A stretch of DNA of 64,000 nucleotides from MAG-121220-bin8 sp965655865 (GTDB lineage Bacteria > Bacteroidota > Bacteroidia > Flavobacteriales > Flavobacteriaceae): NCBI GenBank assembly GCA_965655865.1, contig CBFHJJ010000007.1, positions 1 to 64,000 of the forward strand. The letters are read 5' to 3'. A model generated the notes under the pieces. The model saw only the letters and a list, made by a program, of their open reading frames with translations, was not told where the DNA came from and ran no database searches. Shown piece after piece: positions 25,583 through 34,947 of this stretch (the stretch's first letter is position 1; each line of letters opens with the position of its first letter). The position numbers and the translations under genes are program-made.

Positions 25583-25706
25583 TTAATTAAAAGCTATTTC
25601 TAAAAGTTGATTTAAGTTAAAATTTTTATTTATATTCATTCTAAATAAAATTAAAAAAAGAAGTTGAATTCACAAAAAAATTTAACTTTAAAATATATTA
25701 TAAAAA

Positions 25707-26921
25707 ATGGATAAGTTATCAGTTACAATATTGTTTTTTTTAATGATATTTTCAAAAAACCTAAGTCAGTATCATGCATATCCTGAAAACATATTCAGTG
25801 CAAAAATAAAAGGATCAAATTTAAATTATCCTGTTTTTAATTTAAATGATAAGATATTTTTTTCATTTGATGATCTAAATACTAAAAAGTCAAGTTATTA
25901 TTATAAAATAAATCATTATGATTTTGAATGGAAACCTTCAAAAATATTAAAATCAGAATATATTGATGGATACGATGATAATTTAATTGAGACATTTAAA
26001 AACTCTTACAATACACTCATAGATTATACAAATTATCAAATTTCTGTTCCTAACGAAGATCTTAAATTGAAGATTTCAGGAAATTATTCGATTAGTATTC
26101 ACAACGAAAACGGAGATTTTTTATTCGAAAAAAAATTTTCTGTTTTAAATAAAATGATTTCAACGAATATTAAAATTAAAAAATCTACAGATTTAGAAAA
26201 ATTTGATAGTCACCAAAATATTGACATTTCTGTAAGCTGTGATAATTGTAATAAATTCATTGGAAATTCATCCGATTTGAAATTAGTTATTATTAAAAAT
26301 AACAATTTGAACAATTTTAAAGTAATTAAAAAACCTAATTATTCTTTGAGCAATACTCTGATTTTTAAAGATATCTCATTTGAGGGAGGAAATGAATTTT
26401 TAAACTTTGATAATTCAAAAATAACCTCAACTAATATCAAGATTTACAAAACCGAACTTAACGATTTTTATAAAACATATTTAAGAACTGACACTGATAG
26501 AACTAATAGTATTTATCAATACAATCCTGATATAAATGGATCATTTACAATAAATAATAATTTCAATAATCCAGAAATTGAAAACGATTATAGCTTAGTG
26601 AAATTTAGTCTAAAACCAGACAGGATAAATAAAAAAAATAGAGTTTTTATAATTGGAGAATTTAATGATTATAAAATAACAGATAAGCATGAACTTAAAT
26701 TAAATAACAATATATATAATGGAGAATTCAAATTCAAACAAGGTTTTTACAATTACAAATATTTATCAGTAGGACCAGAAAATAAAGTAAAAAAATTTTC
26801 TGGAAATTTTTGGGAAACACAAAATATCTACAATGCATTAATATACCAGAAAAAATTAACCGAAAAATATTACAAACTAATTTCAATTAGCGAGACATCT
26901 AGCGTTAATATTAAAAATTAA
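25707..26921 (+). CDS. Type IX secretion system plug protein (DUF5103)
   Basis: 404 residues, signal peptide ending near N-L-S-Q. Matches the DUF5103 layout: Y-P-x-N-I-x-S-A-K near the mature start, a beta-rich domain with Y-Y-Y-K-I-N-H-Y-D-F-E-W and Y-x-N-S-Y-N-T-L-I-D-Y-T-N-Y near 100-112, then a C-terminal Ig-like domain with V-F-I-I-G-E-F-N-D-Y near 313. In Flavobacterium johnsoniae this protein plugs the periplasmic side of the SprA translocon. The sequence is divergent and Asn/Lys-rich but full length. apaG and pruA follow on the same strand. Confidence 0.85.
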   Translation: MDKLSVTILFFLMIFSKNLSQYHAYPENIFSAKIKGSNLNYPVFNLNDKIFFSFDDLNTKKSSYYYKINHYDFEWKPSKILKSEYIDGYDDNLIETFKNSYNTLIDYTNYQISVPNEDLKLKISGNYSISIHNENGDFLFEKKFSVLNKMISTNIKIKKSTDLEKFDSHQNIDISVSCDNCNKFIGNSSDLKLVIIKNNNLNNFKVIKKPNYSLSNTLIFKDISFEGGNEFLNFDNSKITSTNIKIYKTELNDFYKTYLRTDTDRTNSIYQYNPDINGSFTINNNFNNPEIENDYSLVKFSLKPDRINKKNRVFIIGEFNDYKITDKHELKLNNNIYNGEFKFKQGFYNYKYLSVGPENKVKKFSGNFWETQNIYNALIYQKKLTEKYYKLISISETSSVNIKN

Positions 26922-26963
26922 AAAAGCTAATAAAATTCTTATTTTAATTAATAACTTAGCTCA

Positions 26964-27350
26964 ATGATTAATCACGTTACTAGAGGAATTAAAATTTCGG
27001 TCAAAGTTTTGTTTGACGGATCATATTTCAAAAACTATATTTTGAATTATTCTTTTAGCTATACAATATCAATAAAAAATCAAAGTAAAAATTCTGTCCA
27101 GCTTAAATCTAGACATTGGAGAATTTTTGATTCCTTAAATAGTGATATTATTATAGATGGTGAGGGTGTGGTTGGAGAAAAACCAATTATTAAGCCTGGA
27201 GACACTCACATTTATTCATCAGGCTGTTTAATAACATCAACGGTTGGTGCAATGAGAGGGTTTTACAATATGATAGATATTAATACAGGAAAAAAATTTA
27301 GAGCGTATATTCCAACATTTAAATTAAACTCTCCTCAAGCGCTTAATTAA
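26964..27350 (+). CDS. apaG: ApaG domain protein
   Basis: 128 residues, full length. Fibronectin III-like ApaG fold: T-R-G-I-K-I-S-V-K near 6-14, Y-T-I-S-I-K-N-Q-S, L-K-S-R-H-W-R-I-F-D, V-V-G-E-K-P-I-I-K-P-G, and Y-S-S-G-C then G-A-M-R-G-F-Y-N-M. The bacterial ApaG function is unclear (linked to Co2+ resistance and pyrophosphate binding). It sits between the T9SS plug gene and pruA. Confidence 0.93.
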   Translation: MINHVTRGIKISVKVLFDGSYFKNYILNYSFSYTISIKNQSKNSVQLKSRHWRIFDSLNSDIIIDGEGVVGEKPIIKPGDTHIYSSGCLITSTVGAMRGFYNMIDINTGKKFRAYIPTFKLNSPQALN

Positions 27351-27376
27351 TAATTTTAATATAAAATAAAAATTCT

Positions 27377-28990
27377 ATGTTCAAAGTTCCGCAGTTAAAA
27401 AACGAAGATATTAAAGATTACTTGAAAAATTCTGACGAAAGAATTGAAGTTCAAAACCTCTATAATTCAATGTATAGTCAAAATATAAAGATACCATTAT
27501 ATATTGGTGAAGATGAAATTTATACTGAGCAAAGAAAAAACATAAACCCACCACACGATCATAGAAAAGTAGTTGGAAATTTTTCTGTTTGTAATGAACA
27601 ACATGTTCACGATGCAATAAATAATTCATTAAGTGTTAAAAATAAATGGACAGAAACTTCATGGCAAGAAAGAGCATCAATATTTTTAAAAGCTGCAGAA
27701 CTTATAGCAGGACCATATAGAGCAAAAATAAATGCTGCCACTATGATTGGTCAGTCAAAAACTATATTTCAAGCAGAAATAGATGCTGCATGTGAACTTG
27801 TAGATTTTCTTAAACTTAACATAGTTTACATGAACGAAATTTATCAAGAACAGCCCATTACTGTTGGTGAAGTTTCAAACAAATTAGAATACAGACCTTT
27901 AGAAGGATTTGTTTACGCTATAACCCCATTTAACTTTACTGCTATTGGAGGAAATCTTTGTGCTAGCGCTGCTCTAATGGGCAATGTTGTTTTATGGAAA
28001 CCTAGTGATCATCAAGTATATAGTGCAAAAGTGATTATGGATGTATTTAATGAAGCTGGTTTGCCTAAAGGAGTTATAAACCTTGTTACAGGTGATCCTG
28101 TAATGATCACTGATATAGCTTTGAAAAATACAAACCTTTCTGGAATTCATTTCACTGGATCTACTGACGTTTTTAAATCTCTTTGGTCCAAAGTTGGCTC
28201 TAATATCAACATTTACAGAGATTATCCTAGAATTGTTGGTGAAACTGGTGGTAAAGATTTTATTTTTTCGCATCCATCTGCCGATTCAAAAATAGTTTCA
28301 ACAGCTATTGTTCGAGGTGGATTTGAATATCAAGGTCAAAAATGTTCAGCAGCGTCAAGAGTTTATATTCCTAAATCAAAATCAAAAGAAATTATTCAGA
28401 ATTTAGAAAAACAAATCAGTACTATTACTATGGGATCTCCTATAGATTTTGAACATTTTATGACTGCAGTAATTCACGAAAATTCTTTTGATAAAATAGT
28501 TCATTATATTGAAAAGGCTAAGAAGTCTAATGAAGCTGAAATTATTATTGGCGGAAATTATGACAAGTCTAAAGGATATTTTATTTCTCCAACAATAATC
28601 TTAACTACGAATCCAAATTTCATTACCATGGAAAAAGAAATATTTGGACCTGTTGTAACAATTTTTGTTTACGAGGATAGTAATTGGAAAGATACACTGT
28701 CGTTGGTAGACAAGACATCAATGTATGCTCTTACTGGAGCCTTTATTTCAAATGATAGAGATACTATAGATTATGCATTAAAAACGCTTAGATATAGTGC
28801 AGGAAATTTTTATATTAATGACAAACCCTCAGGTGCTGTAGTAGGTCAACAGCCTTTTGGTGGATCAAGGGCTTCTGGGACAAACGATAAAGCTGGTTCA
28901 AAATTAAATCTTTTAAGATGGGTTTCTCCTAGATTAATTAAAGAAAATTTTAATCCACCTACTGAGTATCCTTATCCTTATATGGCATAG
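27377..28990 (+). CDS. pruA: Delta-1-pyrroline-5-carboxylate dehydrogenase
   Basis: 537 residues, aldehyde dehydrogenase fold of the class 4 type. Catalytic Cys323 in G-Q-K-C-S-A-A-S and general base Glu289 in V-G-E-T-G-G-K-D. The segment I-T-P-F-N-F-T-A-I-G-G-N near 181-192 and the long N-terminus are typical of the P5C dehydrogenase of proline catabolism, which yields glutamate. Proline dehydrogenase is not in the window. The 3' end overlaps rsmG by 32 nt, tail to tail. Confidence 0.93.
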   Translation: MFKVPQLKNEDIKDYLKNSDERIEVQNLYNSMYSQNIKIPLYIGEDEIYTEQRKNINPPHDHRKVVGNFSVCNEQHVHDAINNSLSVKNKWTETSWQERASIFLKAAELIAGPYRAKINAATMIGQSKTIFQAEIDAACELVDFLKLNIVYMNEIYQEQPITVGEVSNKLEYRPLEGFVYAITPFNFTAIGGNLCASAALMGNVVLWKPSDHQVYSAKVIMDVFNEAGLPKGVINLVTGDPVMITDIALKNTNLSGIHFTGSTDVFKSLWSKVGSNINIYRDYPRIVGETGGKDFIFSHPSADSKIVSTAIVRGGFEYQGQKCSAASRVYIPKSKSKEIIQNLEKQISTITMGSPIDFEHFMTAVIHENSFDKIVHYIEKAKKSNEAEIIIGGNYDKSKGYFISPTIILTTNPNFITMEKEIFGPVVTIFVYEDSNWKDTLSLVDKTSMYALTGAFISNDRDTIDYALKTLRYSAGNFYINDKPSGAVVGQQPFGGSRASGTNDKAGSKLNLLRWVSPRLIKENFNPPTEYPYPYMA

Positions 28991-29600
28991 GTAAATAAAC
29001 TATTTTTTTGGTTTCAAAAAAAGTATTGCTAAAATAACTATTGATTGAATATATTCTGGCAGATTTAAAACTATCTAGCTCCTTTGTTAAGTCACCACCT
29101 TTTAAATATAAAATTCCATTTTTTAATTGGTGCATATTTTTGGTTAAAAATTTACCATCAACTAATTTAACAAAACTTGACATGTTAGTTACAGCTCTAC
29201 TAATAATAAAATCGTACTGTTGATTAACATTTTCTGATCTGATTTTTTCAGCTATAACATTTTTAAGACCAAGATCATTGGCAATAGCCTGGACTACTTT
29301 AATTTTCTTTCCAATTGAATCAGTAAGATGAAACGAAACTTCTGGAAACATAATTGCCAAAGGTATACCTGGGAATCCTCCTCCAGTACCAACATCAAGA
29401 ATTTTTGTTTTTGGTAAAAATTTTATCACTTTAGATATACTTAAAGAATGTAAAACATGTCTAATATTTAATTCTGAAATATCTTTTCTTGATATAACAT
29501 TTATTTTATTATTCCAATATTCGTAAAGCTTAGTTAGACTGTTGAACTGTTGAATTTGATGATTCGTTAGGTCTGAAAAATTAGATTTAATGATGTTCAA
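28959..29600 (-). CDS. rsmG: 16S rRNA (guanine527-N7)-methyltransferase RsmG
   Basis: 213 residues from a TTG at 29600. The reading frame runs on to an ATG at 29669 (236 residues), but those 23 residues contain a TAATTTTG promoter box (29619-29626), and the TTG start gives the family's usual length of about 210 with N-I-I-K-S-N-F just inside. SAM motif V-G-T-G-G-G-F-P-G-I-P and the family segment Y-E-Y-W-N-N-K-I-N-V-I-S-R-K-D are clear. It methylates G527 of 16S rRNA. Confidence 0.93.
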   Translation of the reverse strand: MNIIKSNFSDLTNHQIQQFNSLTKLYEYWNNKINVISRKDISELNIRHVLHSLSISKVIKFLPKTKILDVGTGGGFPGIPLAIMFPEVSFHLTDSIGKKIKVVQAIANDLGLKNVIAEKIRSENVNQQYDFIISRAVTNMSSFVKLVDGKFLTKNMHQLKNGILYLKGGDLTKELDSFKSARIYSINSYFSNTFFETKKIVYLPMPYKDKDTQ

Positions 29601-29618
29601 AACTTTTATTAATTTATT

Positions 29619-29626
29619 CAAAATTA
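29619..29626 (-). promoter_or_regulatory. -7 promoter box for rsmG, inside the longer reading frame
   Basis: Minus strand reads TAATTTTG, an exact TAnnTTTG match ending 18 nt before the proposed TTG start of rsmG. The ATG at 29669 lies upstream of it. Confidence 0.5.
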
Positions 29627-29679
29627 CATCATTATTTTTAGCAAAATAAATATCTTTATTGGTATACACTATTTAAATT

Positions 29680-30783
29680 ATGATAGAAAAAATAAACGCA
29701 ATTAAATTCTCAAGAACTGATTCAAAAGAATTTTTTAAAATTTTAAATAAAAGAGTTAATACATATTTTAAAGAAAAAAATATTTCAAAAAATGGTAACT
29801 GGAAAATTTGGCTCAAAACAATTATAATGTTCAGTCTTCTTTTAGCTCCTTATATTCTAATTTCTATTATTACAATCTCTAGTTGGATTCAAGTTCTATT
29901 ATCAGTTTTAATGGGTATTGGTTTGGCTGGTATTGGAATGAACGTAATGCATGATGGCAATCATGGTTCATTTTCTAATAAAAAATGGGTAAACAGAATA
30001 ATGGGTGGAAGCATTTATTTATTAGCTGGAAACAGATATAACTGGCAAGTTCAACATAATGTTTTGCACCATACCTATACAAATATTCATGGACATGATG
30101 AGGATTTAGAAGCAGGACGAATCATAAGATTTTCGAAACACTCCAAATGGAGATGGTTTCATAAATTTCAACATTATTATTCTGTTTTGCTTTATGGTTT
30201 ATTGACATTAAATTGGTCAATTACAACAGATTTTTTTCAAATGAAAAGGTATATGAAAAAAAAATTATCTCATGGAAGATTTCCAAATCCATTTGTAAAC
30301 TGGACTAAATTAATTATATCCAAAGTATTATATTTTTTGTTCTGGATATTTATTCCAATTTTAATTTTTAATGTAGTGTGGTGGAAAGTTTTAATATCAT
30401 TTTTTATAATGCATTACACTGCTGGTCTAATATTAAGTTTAGTTTTTCAATTAGCTCATATTATGGACGAAGCAGAAATGCCCCTCCCTGATTTAAACGG
30501 AAATATAAAAAACAGCTGGGCAATTCACCAACTCAATACAACTGTTAATTTTGCGGCAAAAAATAAATTGGTTAATTGGTTTACTGGCGGTTTAAATCAC
30601 CAAGTAGAGCATCATATTTTTCCAAATATTTCCCACGTACATTATGATAAAATTGCAAAAATTGTTAAAAAAACCTCAATCGAATTTAATCTTCCTTATA
30701 ATGAATTTAACACGTTTTTTGATGCATTAAGAGCACATTTTCGATTTCTTAAAACTATGGGACTAAAACCTCAAAACGCTTAA
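29680..30783 (+). CDS. Membrane fatty acid desaturase (front-end type histidine boxes)
   Basis: 367 residues. Three histidine boxes bind the di-iron centre: H91-D-G-N-H, H126-N-V-L-H-H-T, and Q-V-E-H311-H312-I-F-P. The Q in box 3 is typical of front-end desaturases such as linoleoyl-CoA desaturase. Four hydrophobic helices in two pairs. No cytochrome b5 domain, so an external electron donor is required. It probably introduces a double bond into membrane acyl chains. It is followed 12 nt later by an aminotransferase gene. Confidence 0.9.
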   Translation: MIEKINAIKFSRTDSKEFFKILNKRVNTYFKEKNISKNGNWKIWLKTIIMFSLLLAPYILISIITISSWIQVLLSVLMGIGLAGIGMNVMHDGNHGSFSNKKWVNRIMGGSIYLLAGNRYNWQVQHNVLHHTYTNIHGHDEDLEAGRIIRFSKHSKWRWFHKFQHYYSVLLYGLLTLNWSITTDFFQMKRYMKKKLSHGRFPNPFVNWTKLIISKVLYFLFWIFIPILIFNVVWWKVLISFFIMHYTAGLILSLVFQLAHIMDEAEMPLPDLNGNIKNSWAIHQLNTTVNFAAKNKLVNWFTGGLNHQVEHHIFPNISHVHYDKIAKIVKKTSIEFNLPYNEFNTFFDALRAHFRFLKTMGLKPQNA

Positions 30784-30795
30784 TTTAAATTCAAA

Positions 30796-31989
30796 ATGAA
30801 TAATAAACTTTCTAAGAGAATTAACAATTTACCTGTTTCAGCTACACTTGCCATGGCTGCAAAAGCAAGAGAATTAAAAGAAAACGGTATTGATATTATT
30901 GGGTTAAGTCTTGGTGAACCTGATTTCAATACACCTGACTTTATTAAAGATGCTGCTATTAAAGCAATTGAAGATAATTATAATTCATATACTCCAGTTG
31001 ACGGATACGTCGATTTAAAAAAGTCTATTTGTAAAAAGTTCAAAAGAGACAACGACTTAGATTATCAATCTGATCAAATTGTTGTTTCAACTGGAGCTAA
31101 ACAATCCATAGCAAACACTGTTCAAGTTTTAGTTAACCCTGGTGACGATGTATTACTTGTAGCCCCTTATTGGGTAAGTTATTCTGCAATTGTTACACTA
31201 GCGGAGGGAAATCCAATTGAAATTAGATCAGACATTTCCAATGATTTTAAAATTACTCCATTACAGTTAGAAAATGCGATTACTAACAAAACTAAATTGG
31301 TAATAATAAATTCACCAAATAATCCGAGTGGTTCCGTATATACAGAGCATGAGTACAAAGCTCTTGCTAAAGTTTTAGATAAATATCCGGAAATATACAT
31401 TCTTTCTGATGAAATTTATGAGCACATAAATTATGGTATTCCGCATTTTAGTTTTGCAAAAATACCATCCATGTTTAACAGAACAATTACTGTAAACGGA
31501 CTAGCAAAAGCTTTTGCTATGACAGGATGGAGAATTGGATACATTGGTGCTCCTAATTGGATAGCAAAAGCTTGTACTAAAATGCAGGGACAAATTACTA
31601 GCGGAACAAACTGTATAGCTCAACGCGCTTGTATATCTGCTCTTGAAGCACCTGTAAGTAAAATTAAGTATATGGTAGATGAATTTAAATTAAGAAGAGA
31701 ATTGATAATCAACCTACTTAAAGACATTAAAGGATTTAAATTAAATGAACCTAAAGGTGCTTTTTATGTTTTTCCCGATATTTCATCATTTTTTGGAACA
31801 ACAATTAATGGAAAAAAGATAAATAATGCATCTGACTTTGCTATATACTTACTTGAAGAAGCTCACGTAGCAACAGTAACAGGTGAAGCATTTGGATCTC
31901 CAAATAATATTAGAATATCTTATGCTGCCTCAAACGAAAATATTGTAAATGCTGTAAATAGAATCAAAAAAGCTGTTACGATATATTAA
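30796..31989 (+). CDS. aspC: Pyridoxal-phosphate aminotransferase, aspartate aminotransferase-like (class I)
   Basis: 397 residues. PLP lysine Lys238 in N-G-L-A-K-A-F-A-M-T-G-W-R-I-G-Y; L-G-E-P-D-F-N-T-P near 40-48, N-N-P-S-G near 175, S-D-E-I-Y-E-H and late R-I-S-Y-A. This is the type I-beta aspartate aminotransferase layout found across Bacteria; related enzymes also use prephenate. Shares its stop bases (TTAA) with the convergent trkH. Confidence 0.9.
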   Translation: MNNKLSKRINNLPVSATLAMAAKARELKENGIDIIGLSLGEPDFNTPDFIKDAAIKAIEDNYNSYTPVDGYVDLKKSICKKFKRDNDLDYQSDQIVVSTGAKQSIANTVQVLVNPGDDVLLVAPYWVSYSAIVTLAEGNPIEIRSDISNDFKITPLQLENAITNKTKLVIINSPNNPSGSVYTEHEYKALAKVLDKYPEIYILSDEIYEHINYGIPHFSFAKIPSMFNRTITVNGLAKAFAMTGWRIGYIGAPNWIAKACTKMQGQITSGTNCIAQRACISALEAPVSKIKYMVDEFKLRRELIINLLKDIKGFKLNEPKGAFYVFPDISSFFGTTINGKKINNASDFAIYLLEEAHVATVTGEAFGSPNNIRISYAASNENIVNAVNRIKKAVTIY

Positions 31990-33479
31990 CTTTTCCAAAA
32001 GTATGGAGTAAAAAATATCAATACAGTAAATAGTTCTAATCTACCAACTAACATTAAAAAGGCGCACCAGTATTTGCCTATTTCAGGCAAGCTATCAAAA
32101 GTACTAATTGGACCTAATGTTCCTAAAGCAGGACCTACATTCCCTAAAGAAGATGCAGCGCCACCAATTGCTGAAACAAAATCAAGACCTAATGCACTTA
32201 AAACTCCTGCTCCAATTATGAATAATATTAAGTATAAAATAAAAAAGGCAAGTACATGAATTATTATTGGTTTTTCAACAACATCATTATTATGCCTCAA
32301 TGGAAAAATTGCATTTGGATGTAGAGATCTTTTAAATTCTAAAAATCCATTTTTTATTAATATTAAATGACGTAACACTTTAACCCCTCCAGATGTTGAA
32401 CCTGAAGATCCTCCCAAAAACATTATGCCAAAGAACAACATTGTTAAAAAAGGTGTCCATGAAATAAAATCACCTGTAACAAAACCTGTTGTCGTTACAA
32501 TTGCAACAACTTGAAATAGAGAATGTCTAAAACTACTCTCAAATTTTCCTAAAACTTCAGGGTGATAAACTTCAGTTGAGGTTAAATTAACTTTAAAAAA
32601 TAAAATTAAAGTAGAAATAAAAACAAATGCACATATAAATGAAACATACCATTTAAATTCAGTGTCTTGAAATATTTTTTTGAATTTTCCAGTTAATCCA
32701 AAATAAATTAAAACAAAATTTGTTCCGGCCAAAAACATAAAGAAAATTATAATATACTGTATTAAAGGATTGTCATTCCAAAATCCTATACTCTCATTTT
32801 TAGATGAAAAACCGCCAGAGGCAATATTGCTCATCGAATTATTTATTGCATCAAACAAACTCATTCCTGCAAAAGTTAATAATATGGTTTCTAAAATTGT
32901 TAAACCAACATAAATCAACCACAATCTTTTTGCAGTATCGCTAATTCTAGGATGAATCTTGTCTCCGGTAAGCCCTGGAGCTTCTGCTGAAAAAAGCTGC
33001 ATTCCGCCAATTCCTAACAAAGGTAAAATAGCAATAGCAAGAACTATAATACCCATACCTCCTAACCAATGAGTCATACTCCTCCAAAAAATTATGCTCT
33101 TAGGCAAAGTATTTATATCGTTAATTACGGTTGAACCAGTTGTGGTATATCCAGACATTGTTTCAAAAAAGATATTTGAAAATGAAGAAATTGACTCGGT
33201 TGCAATATAAGGAAGCGTTCCTGAAAAAATCATTACTAGCCAACCCAAAACAACTACAAAATAAGCGTCCCTTTTATTTAATTTTCTTTCATTTTTTTTC
33301 GAGATAGTCATCAATAACCAACCAAAAAAAATAACTAACAATGATACTATTGTCATTTCATTTAAAACACCATCATCAGTTAAATAACTTACAAATGCAG
33401 AAATAAGCATTGCAAAGCCATTGAACATTAACAATAATCCTAAAATGTGAAAAATTAATTTTCTATTTAGTTTAGACAT
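31986..33479 (-). CDS. trkH: Potassium uptake channel subunit TrkH/KtrB
   Basis: 497 residues, multiple membrane helices with the repeated TrkH pore loops: S-G-Y-T-T-T-G-S-T (first filter), S-N-I-A-S-G-G-F-S, V-A-I-V-T-T-T-G-F-V-T and A-A-S-S-L-G-N-V-G-P (fourth). It is the K+-conducting subunit, driven with TrkA. trkA lies 7 nt upstream on the same strand, so the two form an operon. Confidence 0.93.
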   Translation of the reverse strand: MSKLNRKLIFHILGLLLMFNGFAMLISAFVSYLTDDGVLNEMTIVSLLVIFFGWLLMTISKKNERKLNKRDAYFVVVLGWLVMIFSGTLPYIATESISSFSNIFFETMSGYTTTGSTVINDINTLPKSIIFWRSMTHWLGGMGIIVLAIAILPLLGIGGMQLFSAEAPGLTGDKIHPRISDTAKRLWLIYVGLTILETILLTFAGMSLFDAINNSMSNIASGGFSSKNESIGFWNDNPLIQYIIIFFMFLAGTNFVLIYFGLTGKFKKIFQDTEFKWYVSFICAFVFISTLILFFKVNLTSTEVYHPEVLGKFESSFRHSLFQVVAIVTTTGFVTGDFISWTPFLTMLFFGIMFLGGSSGSTSGGVKVLRHLILIKNGFLEFKRSLHPNAIFPLRHNNDVVEKPIIIHVLAFFILYLILFIIGAGVLSALGLDFVSAIGGAASSLGNVGPALGTLGPISTFDSLPEIGKYWCAFLMLVGRLELFTVLIFFTPYFWKS

Positions 33480-33486
33480 TATCTAT

Positions 33487-34836
33487 TTATAAAAATAAAT
33501 TTTCTACTTTTTTAATACTTTCGGGCTTAGAACAAACAAGTACTCTGTCTCCTAATTTAATCTCAAAATCTCCAAGAGCTATAATTCCTTCGTTATTTCT
33601 AATAACTCCACCAATAATTCCAGTTAATGGAAAATCCAAATCCATAATTTTTTTATCAAGAACCTTAGAATTCTCATTAACTATAAATTCAACTATTTCA
33701 GCATCCATATCGTTTAGCATAGCTAGCTCAACTATATCTCCATTTCGAACAAACTTAAAAATATCATTTGCTGCAAGTAATTTTTTATTAATTAAACTAT
33801 CTATTCCAATTGACTGAGAAAGATTGAAATAATCCATATTTTCAACTAGAGCAATAGTTTTTTTTACTTTTTTTGACTTAGCCATCATACATGACATTAT
33901 GTTTGTTTCAGAATCCCCGCTGGTTGCAATAAAAACATCCATACTTTCTAAATTTTCTTCAACAAGAAGATCTAAATTTCGACCATCCACATTTAAAACC
34001 ATAAGATTAGGTAGTTCTTCAGCAATATCATTGGCTTTTTGTTCATTAATTTCAATTAATTTGATATTTAAACCTTTTAAACTCAAGTCCTTGGATAACT
34101 TTGAACCAACTCTTCCTGCGCCAAGTATCATTATATTTTTGACCTTTTGCTTTTCAGTACCCATTAAATTATAAAGTTCTTCAAGACCTTTTTTATTGGT
34201 AATAAAATAAACATGATCACATTCACAAAAAATAGTGTTTCCCCTCGGTATTATAGTAGAATCACTATCTTCTCTTTTAAGAGCTATTGGCATAAAATGA
34301 ACACCTGGAAAGACAGATGCAGCTTCCATAACGGTTTTACCGACAAAAGGTGCATTTTTTTCGAGCCTAACCGCCATCATTTTTAATATCCCATCGTCAA
34401 AATCATGACTATTTGTAAAGGCAGATTCGCTTATTATTAGTTTAATCTCTTCAGCAGCCAAATTTTCAGGTGAAATAAGCTCATCTATGCCGATTAAATC
34501 AAAATCAATTTCATTACAGTCCTTAATAAACTCAGTATTAGAAATTCTAGCAATAGTTCTTTTAGCACCAAGTTGTTTCGATAAGAAGCAAGTAGTAAAG
34601 TTAGTTGTTTCAGATGTTGTTAAAGAAACTACTAGATCAGAGTTCACAACATCGGCATCCTTTAAAACTGAAATTGAGGCAGCATTACCTTCGATAGTTT
34701 TAATGTCTAGTTTATTTTCTGCAATGTTTAAACTTGATTTTTTATTATCAATTAAGGTAATATCATGAGATTCAAAAGAAAGTAACTTTGCTAAATGAAA
34801 GCCTACTTCACCAGCTCCCGCAATTATAATTTTCAT
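33487..34836 (-). CDS. trkA: Trk potassium uptake regulator TrkA (NAD-binding)
   Basis: 449 residues: two RCK_N Rossmann domains, starting I-I-I-A-G-A-G-E-V-G-F-H at 3-14 and I-M-I-L-G-A-G-R-V-G near 236-245, each followed by an RCK_C domain. Peripheral gating subunit of the TrkH channel. The promoter box TATATTTG lies 23 nt before the start and is embedded in a perfect palindrome. Confidence 0.94.
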   Translation of the reverse strand: MKIIIAGAGEVGFHLAKLLSFESHDITLIDNKKSSLNIAENKLDIKTIEGNAASISVLKDADVVNSDLVVSLTTSETTNFTTCFLSKQLGAKRTIARISNTEFIKDCNEIDFDLIGIDELISPENLAAEEIKLIISESAFTNSHDFDDGILKMMAVRLEKNAPFVGKTVMEAASVFPGVHFMPIALKREDSDSTIIPRGNTIFCECDHVYFITNKKGLEELYNLMGTEKQKVKNIMILGAGRVGSKLSKDLSLKGLNIKLIEINEQKANDIAEELPNLMVLNVDGRNLDLLVEENLESMDVFIATSGDSETNIMSCMMAKSKKVKKTIALVENMDYFNLSQSIGIDSLINKKLLAANDIFKFVRNGDIVELAMLNDMDAEIVEFIVNENSKVLDKKIMDLDFPLTGIIGGVIRNNEGIIALGDFEIKLGDRVLVCSKPESIKKVENLFL

Positions 34837-34859
34837 AAATACATAGTTGTATTGTATTG

Positions 34860-34886
34860 CAAATATACTTGATTTTAAAAAATCAA
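34860..34886 (-). promoter_or_regulatory. trkA promoter (TTG-N16-TATATTTG)
   Basis: Minus strand: -7 box TATATTTG at 34860-34867 and -33 TTG at 34884-34886 with a 16-nt spacer, one base short of the 17-23 published for Bacteroidota. The box ends 23 nt before the trkA ATG. Confidence 0.6.
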
Positions 34887-34894
34887 GTATATTT
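34861..34894. repeat. Perfect 34-bp palindrome at the trkA/porT divergence
   Basis: Two 16-bp arms (34861-34876 and 34879-34894), exact complements, around two A. A run of seven T (34892-34898) follows on the plus strand, giving a terminator-like form, but no plus-strand gene ends nearby. The arms hold the trkA promoter elements and an almost identical mirrored set on the plus strand. Confidence 0.9.
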
Positions 34895-34932
34895 TTTTAA
34901 TTATTATCAATCTTAAACATAATTTTCTTTAT

Positions 34933-34940
34933 TACATTTG
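34933..34940 (+). promoter_or_regulatory. -7 promoter box for porT
   Basis: TACATTTG, exact TAnnTTTG match, ending only 7 nt before the porT ATG at 34948, so the transcript would be leaderless or nearly so. Confidence 0.5.
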
Positions 34941-34947
34941 AAAAAAT

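Noticed and set aside
25552..25706. Riboswitch or structured RNA between nqrA and the T9SS plug gene
   Set aside because: The spacer is 155 bp of AT-rich DNA with only the nqr promoter box; no structured or conserved aptamer seen.
34861..34898. Palindrome plus T-run as an ordinary intrinsic terminator
   Set aside because: The nearest plus-strand gene end (aspC, 31989) is almost 3 kb away, and it sits between two divergent starts; kept instead as a promoter-associated palindrome.
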